Assembly (NCBI RefSeq): GCF_016545825.1
Contig: NC_052615.1
Coordinates: 32,444,516 to 32,508,515 of the forward strand
Source: Eucalyptus grandis
Lineage: Eukaryota > Streptophyta > Magnoliopsida > Myrtales > Myrtaceae
Direction of reading: 5' to 3'
DNA: 64,000 nucleotides
The notes under the pieces were generated by a model, which did no database searches, had not been told where the DNA came from, and saw only the letters and a program-made list of their open reading frames with translations. Below, piece after piece: positions 48,401 to 57,449 of the stretch. The position numbers and the translations under genes are program-made. Numbering within the stretch: the stretch's first letter is position 1; every line of letters starts with the position of its first letter.

Positions 48401-49273
48401 TGATTAAAAGAATGTGCTGCTTCATTAAACAAGTAGTCCTGACATAGGTCGCCTTGAGATCCTATTTCTCTGCATTGCACAAATCCAGTCTTTCAGATTA
48501 CTTATTTTCTTTTTAGCAGGTGAAATGCAGTAAAGCAACATGCAAAGTGACAGATATATCTGATCTTTTGGGTTGCCATTACTGTTTTGACAAAGCATTT
48601 GACAAATTCTATGATATGTGTACTGCAAGTTGGTACGTGGCCTTCCTTTTTTTTTTTTTTTTTTTCCTGCATTGTATAATTACTTTAATTTATTTGAATT
48701 GCTGGCGTTATTCTACGGGATGGGTCAGCCACGTTTGGGTTGGTTGGGGGTTTAGACAGTAACAGGTGATAATTTCCCACTAGGGTATTCAATATTACAC
48801 AAGTTCTTCAGTAGCCAGGTCCATTTATTGTGCTTTCTGATGAAAGATAATAAATTTCCAATTAATGCCTGTCCAATCCAGGAAAGGAGCAGGACTTGCT
48901 ATTATAAGAGGGTCTATTAGCTGCGAAGATCATTTTTCATGGTGAGACCACTCGCACTCGATATTTCTTCCTGGAAATTTCATGTAAAAGCTGATCGATT
49001 AATTTAGGACCTGTCGACAAAACTAGGCACAGAATGAATTTTCTGAATGCCAGTGCGGAAGATAGTGCGTATATTGTGAGTAGGCATCCTCAAAGGAGCA
49101 AGCATGTTCAGATCAGCGAATTCATTTTCTTATCCTTGGCGGGGGAGAAACCAGGCATCGGTTCCTGTACAGCTATTTATGGTGAGAGAAAGAGAGAGAG
49201 AGAGCTGCTGGCGCGACTTTCAAGATCCTGGGTTTTCAAGTCCAGCAGCAGCGTCGTCAATGGAAGAATATGA
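45172..49273 (+). pseudogene. Z3: HIT/CCHC zinc-finger protein gene, copy 3 (all 15 exons, fewest lesions)
   Basis: Inferred exons: 45172-45259 (MGTRTNFYKNPSFAYNGDF...), 45373-45559, ~45620-45659, 45741-45780, 45894-45944, 46207-46340, 46431-46496, 46592-46734, 47016-47058, 47171-47232, 47409-47513, 48086-48161, 48520-48632, 48882-48941, 49027-49273. Exons 6-7 form a HIT zinc finger ([17 protein letters not shown], then TDDDICSLECK). Exons 8-9 form a CCHC knuckle, CASCQRPGHLAEDC. Exon 11 gives CNECQSTYSLVTCLDCNRVI. Exons 13-14 give more Cys/His pairs (CSKATC, CHYCFDKAF, CEDHFSWH). The protein would be Zn-rich and probably RNA/protein-binding; its function is unknown to me. HIT fingers of this sort also occur in helicase RH41, but no DEAD-box motifs are present. 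Lesions: TAG at 46248-46250 in exon 6 and TGA at 48129-48131 in exon 12. The exon 2 donor is GC. A 7-base loss in exon 3 is tolerated only if a later AG is used. The C-terminal frame past ...QISEFIF is uncertain. Confidence 0.75.
45443..45473 (+). repeat. CGC microsatellite in exon 2 of Z3 (poly-Arg)
   Basis: About ten CGC codons give a run of ten Arg after NDENAEC. Z1 and Z2 have only short CGCCGC tracts here (KRRHHQDS in Z1), so the repeat expanded in Z3. The codon count stays in frame. Confidence 0.85.
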
Positions 49274-49388
49274 TCTGACTAGTTGGTCAGCTAGAATCGC
49301 AATCTCCGACTTGTATAGTTCGTCGCCGCCTATTGGTTTGAAGAGGATGCTAGCTATGGAGTGTAGGGACTTCATGTTTCCCAGTTGA

Positions 49389-50550
49389 TTAAAGCATTCT
49401 TCTTCCTCTGCATGTCGTTATAGTGTGCAACACCTAAAAGGAAAAGGAAAAAAAAAGTTGCTCTGAATGACATGGCTCATGCTATAGACTGTTTTAGGTC
49501 GATCACTATATTTAACTTTGACAAGTTGTTCTTGGCAATTCTTTGTAACCTTATGGTTTAGCTGAGTCAAATTCTTGTTTGTCCGCAATTATTCTCAATG
49601 GCATGATGGCATGTTTGTTAAAGATTTTATTCTTGAATAGTGGCAAGCAATCATATGCTGACTCGGTAAGGTTAGAGCGGTCGACGCACAAACTAGAAGT
49701 AGTATTGGCAAAGAAGGGCTAATGCTTTTTGCCATGGCAAGATCAGTATTTACACTCATTTCCTGAGTGCAGCGATCATGTGATATATCGACCTTGTTTT
49801 AGGGATTAGAGGTGAACATAATTTTAGTGTAGAATTAGGAATGAAAATTTGTCTAGTTCCACATTTCAAGGTATGCCAAGTAAGTTTATATATTCTAAAA
49901 ATCGGGAAACTTATTTGGACAAGCACTTCGGAACCTAGTTTTGACGGGTACCTTGGAACCTAAATCAAGTTTTATATATATATATTATGTCTTTAAGCAA
50001 TCATGTGGTATTTCATAGCGTCCAATGATAAGTAAATAATTTGGAACCACTTGTTTGAGCTTCCATTTTATGACCAAGATTTTTATTATGTTAACGTTTC
50101 ATATTCTTTATGTGTCTAGAAGTAAGTTGTAATCAATGGATTATAACAGCAAGTAGTGATAATTAAATGTGATGATTCACTACAATCATTCAATTAATAA
50201 TACATGTGGAATTTAGGTGGATCTCAAAATCTAGGATAGAGTAGATTCGAAATCTAGGATAGAGTAGATTCCACGTTTCGAGGCATGCAAGTTTAACCTC
50301 TTCCAACGGATAGGTTTCAATTTTCAGGTAGAGCTTATTTGGAACTTGGAACCTGGGGCCTAAAACTACTCATTCTTATTAGGGATATCATGTAATTAAT
50401 GTTTGTTGAAAAGCGTCCAAATCTAGCAAAATAAAATTAATTTCACCTTTTTCATGCAGATGCCTAATTTGTTGCCAAATCTACCAAGCTCATCGGAGCA
50501 TGAGAGGAGTTGCCAAGTTTGATGAGGGTCTGTCATCCTCGTCCGCTCCT
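49389..50550. other. Intergenic sequence between Z3 and L2
   Basis: The first ~480 bp are missing from unit 1, where a SINE-like piece took their place. The rest matches 11,360-11,650 and 12,587-12,950. An AT-rich direct repeat GAAATCTAGGATAGAGTAGATTC-like pair lies near 50,230-50,270. I see no gene. Confidence 0.5.
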
Positions 50551-50559
50551 CTCTTTTCC

Positions 50560-50561
<2 letters not shown>

Positions 50562-50591
<30 letters not shown>
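50562..50591. repeat. CT dinucleotide microsatellite
   Basis: An uninterrupted CT run of about 15 units. The homologous position in unit 1 (near 12,963) has only about five. Confidence 0.85.
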
Positions 50592-50593
<2 letters not shown>

Positions 50594-50939
50594 GCAATTT
50601 CATTTTCGTTCTCTTTTTGTGCGTGGGTCAAGGCATGTCGTGCCATATTAATACATCAATGCCGTTGATAAGATTTTGCCGCTTCATAAAGCAAATTGAA
50701 AGAGTGATCGACAAGCAACCAAAGATGATTAACGAATTAATTTCTACAAATCAAGTAAATTAAAAGAATTGATTTTATCAATAAATTAGTGTAAGGAATT
50801 TTAATTGAGGAAAAATATGGCCTAATTGCACCATACCCCCACACTATTAAATTAAATACAATAACATTACAATAATACAAATTTTGTTGTATTGTAACTA
50901 CCCGCGTACATGGGTCAGCTCGTTCTTTCAAATTGCCAT

Positions 50940-52583
50940 GTCGGCGTCCGAAAAAGACCAGAATCGCTTCCTTCCTATTCATCAGAGCGAACGAGAGCAA
51001 AGGACACCCCCGTCGTCGAGAAAGGCTCGATCTCATCAACCTCGATTCATTCCCAGCGGAAGAAGCCTCTTCTCCCCTCATGCTGTTCGCATCTCAGCTC
51101 GCGCAAGGTAATCGCTTTGTACATCTCTCAGCAGCGTGTCGTTTCAGTTGATTCTCTGCGCCTCTATTGTCGGAATAATTGGCTGAATTGGCGTGTGTTT
51201 TGGACTCTTCTTGTCGACTGGGGATGTGGGTGGCCGAGGTTTTTTTTTTTTTCCCTCTCTTTCGAATCGTTAATACCTTTTAGTGTGGAACTTCGTCAGC
51301 CCAGGATTGAATTCATCGGAAAGGAAGAGCCTTTTGTTTCTGACTTTTGAAGTGACTAGCCCTATGGCCTGTCCGTCTGATTGTTCCTTTGCATCCTAAT
51401 TCGGTGCCGATCGTTTGTTGAACTAGCATGGGTGGGTTGGCATGTGAGTGCGCTAGATTTCTATCGCTCGCAAGAATTGCCGAAGTTCGCTACTGGAATT
51501 AACCGATTGGGTCGCGCCACTCGGTTTTGTCATTTGTGTGCCCTCGCCAGGAGATGATTTTGCTTTCCCTGCGCTTAGCTGTGCTGTGGATGTGCCCAAA
51601 AGCAAGAATTTTTGCCCACTTCTCTTCATTTCTTGGCCCTTCGTCCGTTCGCACATTCCATTCGCTACCGTTGGGAAAGCCTGGCTTTTAGGTTTTTGAA
51701 CTATGCTTGTGCATTTATCAGCGAGATTTAAGTTCATTCTCGTTCATTGACGGCCGTGGCTCCAATGGAAGTTAACTTGTTAAAAGGCTGCTTATGTGAT
51801 GCTTCTTAATTTTTGCCTGACCATAAGATGGTTTTTGGATGTGGCCTTTGAAATGCACTGAATTCTATCGTGCATGATAATCTCTAGGTAGCACGACGAG
51901 ATGGATGGTCATGGCGATTTGAACATCCTTCCCCAGAAACGTTGGAATGTGTACAATTATGAGAACGGAGAGAAGGTCCGGAAAGATGAAGAGGCTGCCG
52001 TGAAAGAGGAGCAGCCGAAGCGAGAGCAAGCGAGGAAGCACAATGCTGAGTTTGTCTCGAGAAGCTTCGTGCTGCCCGTGGCTTCGCTCCTGCCAGTCAA
52101 CCTGCTGAAGCTCCTGCTAGTCAGCGAGTGGAGCCAGCTGGGACGAACAAGAAGTCTGGCCATATCAATGTCTTTGAGGGAATTAAGATTTTCGACCCAG
52201 TTGAACTACCAAAAAATGGGGCAGGAAATGAAAGGGATGTATTCAAGAGGTAGAAGATGAAGAAAGAGGAGGTGCCGAAAGTGGTAACCGCAGAGGATGA
52301 GAAATATAGATTGGGATATGGGATTGCTGGAAAAGGAGTTAAATTGCCATGGTATCTTGAGAAACGGGGTGATCACGTTGATGGGGAGAAATTTGGGGAT
52401 GAAGGGCCGTCGAGGGATGAGAAGGAGCAGGGAAAGAAAAGTGGGAAGAAGACATTGGAGGAGCTGAGGGAGGAACGGATGAAGAGAGAAAAGCAGGAGA
52501 AAGAAAGGGCAAGGTCATTGATGCTAGAGAAGAGCCGAAGGGATGGAAATCTACTTAAGGACAAGGGTTTTCAGAGGAGGTGA
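50940..52583 (+). pseudogene. LENG1: L2: LENG1-like (CIR N-domain) protein pseudogene
   Basis: Duplicate of L1. The 5' UTR exon ends at 51107 (CAAG|GTAATC), the coding exon starts after TCTCTAG at 51887, and ATG is at 51901. The N-terminus reads MDGHGDLNILPQKRWNVYNY. It carries the same missing base after GAGTTT (about 52,053) and the same TAG (52251-52253, after TTCAAGAGG) as L1, so both lesions predate the duplication. Downstream, DEKYRLGYGIAGKGVKLPWY, then LEK, continues to a family-like C-terminus ...LLKDKGFQRR and TGA at 52581-52583. L1 has lost that end. Overall this is a CIR-domain protein of ~230 residues broken into two frames. No function is expected unless an alternative start at 52257 is used for the C-terminal 108 codons. 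Confidence 0.8.
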
Positions 52584-53219
52584 CGCTGCAAATTTTGGTC
52601 ATTTAGACTTTTGATCGTACTTATATGTAGACCTTGCCTTATGGCTGATTGAGAGGGCCTGGACCGTGCTATTGGTTTGGCAAGATTTGGATTCTAAGGT
52701 CCTGTTTTCGGAGGTTTCTGCTCCCTTGTGCAGTTCTCCAATCTACATTTGCCTTGCGAAATAGGTTCCCTCCTGTAGAGATATGAAAGCTTCACTTCAG
52801 ATTCTCTTTGAGAAAGAATGGACTGGTTCGCCTGTACTTTTCAAATCCTGGAGACGATCAACGGATAATCACAGCTTGTAAATGTCTATTCCTTTTCATT
52901 TTGGCTTTCTTGGTCATTATTGCATTATGCTGGAATGATATCACTTTGATCCTTCTGCAAGTTACTCCAGTTCATAAACCACTTAATTTCTCATATTGTT
53001 ACTGAAATTCTAAAATGCTGGACAAAGTAATACTGCGAGCTTGCCTTTCCACTCTGCAAGTCCTTGAGGACATGAGAGATGATGCGCGCGAACAATCAAG
53101 TACGCCAAAAAGTATAACTAGATACTTAAGTTCCCAAAGAAGCAAACTTAAGGCTAAATTTTCCAAAGACAAGTTCATCAGCATGAATCATAACAAGTTC
53201 ATCCAACTTTCATTCTCAC
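52584..53219. other. L2 3' flank
   Basis: Matches 15,005-15,125 plus 16,142-16,636 of unit 1 and shows the empty site of the 1-kb insertion near 52,728. Open frames at 52,808-53,338 span the boundary with the ATG8 fragment and have no recognisable domain. Confidence 0.5.
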
Positions 53220-53416
53220 CGGAATTCTATCTGGGTACTTCTCCCTTATCCTGGCAGCCTCCGCCGCCTCTTCTCTGGGTTTACAGGACAGTTTTATTAA
53301 TTCACACGTTCAAAATCGAAGCTTTAGCAATAAAATAACCACAAAAGCGAATTGCTACCCAAGGGAGAGTAAAACGCACCAAGATCATGCTCTTGCTTGA
53401 AGTAACTCTTAGCCAT
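53220..53416 (-). pseudogene. ATG8: A2: ATG8 5' fragment, copy 2
   Basis: On the - strand, exon 53416-53380 encodes MAKSYFKQEHDL and ends CTTG|GTGCG. Exon 53274-53220 starts after CCCAG and keeps a normal donor CCG|GTGAGA, which A1 has lost. It also has CCA for the Pro of YPDRIP, where A1 has Gln. However, one G is missing in GAAGAGGCGGCGG (A1 has GGCGGGCGG), so the frame shifts after EKRR. The rest of ATG8 is absent. A1 and A2 therefore carry different lesions in the same 31-codon fragment. Confidence 0.78.
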
Positions 53417-54035
53417 TCCACCTGCTACCATAGCCCCCAAAAACATAAGCCAAAACTGATAAAATCGAGCATACCATATCAAAAAGGAGTAATGATAACA
53501 AAAACAGAGCCCTTCAATTTATCACCCCATCCCTCCACACCATATATCTAAAGAGTAGTTCAACATAGCAGTACAGTCAAATTCAGGATGTGAAGCCAGT
53601 TTCCTAACCCAGAAGGAAGAAGAACAAAATTGAAAAAAAAAACTAAAATTAAAAAAGCTCAAAACTTTATCTCCTTCTCACGACCCTGAGCATAGAATTT
53701 ACCAACGATCAGACATACAAAAAATAAAAAAACACAACAAAAGAGAAAAGCAACCCAGGATTTTGCAAATTCAAGCATGAGCACCGTCGAAGACAAAGCA
53801 CCAAGATGAACAGCGATCGATTCCCAAGACAAAGACTCAAACTTTACTACGTTCCAACCTCTTGAGTAATCGAACTGAAGCATGAGTTCGCAAGCAGATG
53901 AAGAATCGAGAGGCAAGCTGGAAGCTGCTAATCAAGGATACGAGGCAGCCTTTTGGCTTTGTGTATTTCCAGTAATTTCCAACTACTCCATTATCAATGC
54001 CCATCTTTAATAATAACCATTTTTTTAATTAAGTG

Positions 54036-54226
54036 AAACTAATCACTACGATTTGCCATAGTGACCATCCTTCCAACATAAAAGGAGGAGGTGGGAATCG
54101 AATCTCCACCTTCTCAGAAGGTTGGAGTGAAGACGAATTAGTTTTAAGTGTGGTTTTCGATTTCCCTGCCTATAAGGAGATAGGGTAAAAATTTGAAAGC
54201 GAGATAAGAAGTGATGATGATGACAA
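54036..54226 (+). mobile_element. SINE copy in unit 3
   Basis: Orthologue of the SINE at 17451-17642 (GGAATCGAATCTCCACC box B-like motif; AGGGTAAAAATTTGAAAGCG near the end), with a few substitutions. Confidence 0.55.
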
Positions 54227-55258
54227 CAAATGATACACCCCTCTTCAATAGTCAACCTTCTTTCTTTTCTAAAATGGTTCTGGCTCAATTTTCTGTCTTA
54301 TTTCAAATTATTTTCCGTTTAAGCCCTAGATACGATTTTCAAAACAAGTTTTTTCCCTAATCAAATTAGATTGGTATCACGTTTTTTATGACCTACCAAA
54401 TTTAGCAAGATTTCACTCAAAGATATCTAACATATGATATGTTTTCTACATGTCGAATATCAACCAAAATTTATTCTATGAATTACTATGCCATGGAAAA
54501 ATTAGAAAGACGACATTTGATCATCGAAAGGATGAATAAATGGGTATGAAAATATATCATAGCGCTGATTGAACTAAAAAATTAATAAAACATTATAAAT
54601 TTCGAGTTCTAACTAGCCTCATCGGTCTTGGCTTGGTACCTATGCATGCAGTGTAAAACACAATTTGACACAGGGAAACTGAGACTTTGACTAACGTTTG
54701 TGCCATTATGCACTCACTCAATCATTCGAGACATGTTTGTCATCCCTGTAATAGAAGTAGCTAGACCTAGCTCTAAGTTTGACAATGATGTAAGATCGAC
54801 ATGACTACTTAAAGTCTCTCCGCGTTGCATAAAAAGACTATTAAACTTTGGATTTGCAGCCTTTCAAAAGATAAAACTACGAAATGCCGGGTCATGAATG
54901 AGAATATCCTTTTATTCTCAAAACCCTCTTGGAGACCGAGGCCCACCACTCTTCATTACTCTTTTTTTTTCATTACTTGGTTTGTGAGGAAATGATGTAG
55001 AACTACTCTGCAGTGGCCAAGATAAGTCTCATTTGGCTTTAAAAAAAGGATCAACTAAAGTAGTCATAATTGATAGTTGGGAACTGATTAGATGCCCATC
55101 GTCAACATGACTTGATATACTCTAATGGGGCTTCTTCAATGACATAGTCTTAAAGTTATGCTCCATTTTGATCTTCGGTCTCTTGATTTTCCTTAGCTGT
55201 TTAGAAGTTGCAGATTGAATCCGATTGCCTGGAGATTAGCTAATAAATTGAGCTAGAG
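54227..55258. other. Spacer between A2 and M3
   Basis: Nearly identical to 17,643-18,678. I see no gene. Confidence 0.5.
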
Positions 55259-55480
55259 TTGAGATCTCTTTTGTGTGTGGAAGAGAGATCTGTTTTGCAC
55301 CATAGTTTAGCAACCTTCAGTTCTAGTGGCAAGCCAATAGGGACAAACATGTCACCAGATCAAGAGCCTGGATCATCAACAGATCATGAGACATACTTTG
55401 AAGCAAGTGCAAAGAGTGGCTTTTGTTGGCCCAAGATCTCGTCGCAACCAAGAAATTCAAAAACCTTTACAAAAATATGA
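55259..55480 (+). other. Duplicated open frame of unknown nature, copy 2
   Basis: Counterpart of 18679-18900. It has the same length and contains GTNMSPDQEPGSSTDHETYF. Substitutions include E to K and L to S near the end, and R to Q. The protein is not recognised. Confidence 0.3.
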
Positions 55481-55972
55481 AGGATCTTCTGAAGAGACCG
55501 CCCTCGTGATTTTCGCTATTTCATTAACTAGGTTAGCATGTAGGTTGGAAGATGAACGTTAATTTTTTATCCTGATTCTGATGCTATTGATAATGCTAAT
55601 TCCTCCTCCTCTATTAGGGCGCAAATAAGATCTACCAGTTTGACATTAATGACATTAATCGCAACTTCGTGCTCAAAGAGTCATCATATTCCTACCTCGG
55701 TAATGTTACTACTATACATCAGCAAGAGATATGCCTCAAGTACATTCGACAGCTCTTTTTGCAATGCTCGTCGTTACAACTAGTGCCCATTCCTCGACCA
55801 TCATTCAGATCCTTACCGGGATGAAAAAAGAAACGTGTAAAACTCGTAGGCTAGTTCAAGCTTCCTCCCTAGACTTGTGAATACCGAATAGACAGTGCGA
55901 TCTCCGCGACGAGAGAAGACGGTTCGTTCTCATCCGTGAATGGCTTCGTTGGTAAAGCCTTCCTTAGGTCAC

Positions 55973-56166
55973 TCAAGGCACGCTCGTCATTGCTCGCCAC
56001 TCGTCAATGCTCGCCAATTGGTCGGAGTCCGACATGGAAGCTCCCTCCGGCTTAGGATTTTCATCACTTCGCCATTCTTCCGAGGAGAATAGCGGCGGAC
56101 CACACGCTCTCTGTCCGGCCCTCAATGCCGCTACGAGAGCACTCGGTGAATATGACATGTTCTAAG
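55973..56166 (-). pseudogene. M3: C-terminal remnant of the membrane-protein gene, cut by a retrotransposon
   Basis: The C-terminal ~65 codons of M (…SDQLASIDEWRAMTSVP) are present. Single bases are missing relative to M1 at GTC(C)AGACATGG (~56,030) and CTTC(T)GCC (~56,070), so the frame is lost. At 56,166 (GACATGTTCTAAG) the homology to M1 (19,590) stops and the Copia LTR begins. The rest of M3 would lie beyond the element, outside the window. Confidence 0.8.
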
Positions 56167-57077
56167 CACCTAGAGGGGGGTGAATAGGTGCACAAACAAT
56201 TTATCGAGATACGGAAGCGATTCTTGGCGAATGATAGAAAGGAAGTTTACTATGATTAATGAAAATGAAGTACGATCAAAGTAAAGAGAGTAAGGAAGAG
56301 AAAATTGAACACGGGTTTATAGTGGTTCGGCTTATTCCAAGCCTACGTCCACTCTTCCGCACCGACAGCCCACCAGCTGGATTTCACTATGATCAAAAGA
56401 GAAGTTACAGCACAGCTTTGCCTTGATTCCACAGTGTAGATGTTCTACCACACCTCCTCAAGGTTTCTCACAAATATAGACTCTCTTTTGTATACAAGTA
56501 TTCGCTCAAAGTGATTGTCTAAACAAAAAGGAGCTTCAGACTTTGGAATTCTTCTATCGCGCACACCTAGAACAACTAAGACCGTCTTCCTTATATACTC
56601 CTTTATGTCATCATACCCGTTGGCACTTTCCAAAGGAATTCCTCCAATCTACCCGTTGGACAGAATCAATTAGGAAGATTGTTCGAGCTATTAAAGGAAC
56701 GTGTCGATAGCCCATCAATCCTGTTCGCCCATACAATCAGGATCTCGGTTTCCATAAGTAGAACCTTCCAAGAATATTTAGGCAATCATCGAATCTTCAA
56801 TCATCGAGTCAATCTCGATCAATCAAAGGATTCCGTTACGTCTTTTCCAGCCACGAGATCTTCTCCAGTTGATAAGGTTAAATCCTTGACGGAACATTCA
56901 ATTCTAGATAACCTTTCTTCAACGGATTAGAGACTGTCAATGAGGATAGACTTTGAGTCTTGAGTCTGGCTGTCCGGAGATCTTCAGACTTTAAATAGCA
57001 GAGTCTGCAAGCCTTCAGACTAGACTGATGGAAACGTTTTGTCAACTTCAAAACACTTCAAGAATATTTCTCCAACA
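56167..57077 (-). repeat. 3' LTR of the SIRE-like element
   Basis: The + strand copy starts at about CACCTAGAGGGGGGTGAATA, just after M3 homology ends, and ends TATTTCTCCAACA. It contains TATAGTGGTTCGGCTTATTC (near 56,320) and a TATATAAGG candidate TATA box on the - strand (56590-56598). The left boundary is uncertain by several bases because the target duplication partner lies outside the window. Confidence 0.7.
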
Positions 57078-57092
57078 ATCTCCCCCTTTTTG
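57078..57092 (-). other. Polypurine tract of the SIRE-like element
   Basis: Read on the - strand, TCAAAAAGGGGGAGAT directly precedes the 3' LTR. An almost identical tract precedes the LTR of the intron 1 element of Z2. Confidence 0.8.
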
Positions 57093-57449
57093 ATTGTGAC
57101 AAAACTTTCTTGCAGATTGGATAACTTTGACCTGCAAAACATTTCTCAAACACATATGCATATCTTATAGAGATAAATGGCTAAATGAATAACACTAGAA
57201 TCTGCAACCACAGAAAATAGGTTAGCAGAAAATAGGTTAGATTAGTATACGATAAAGCCATCCATAAGATATCAATAGTAGTTAATAAAAGCAGTCAAGT
57301 CCAAGTCTAGTTCAGTTCTCATCCAAACACACAGTCAAAGTCAAACAATCCAACAAACAGTCCACACGATTAAAAATTTAACGATTGAAAGTTTGATCAA
57401 ATCTTGCATCTCTCCCCTTTTTGTCAGCATTAAAAAGGTTGAGATGAAG

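Noticed and set aside
45172..49273. Calling Z a DEAD-box RNA helicase (RH41)
   Set aside because: Only the HIT finger is similar; none of the helicase motifs (GxGKT, DEAD, SAT, HRxGR) appears in the exons or flanks.
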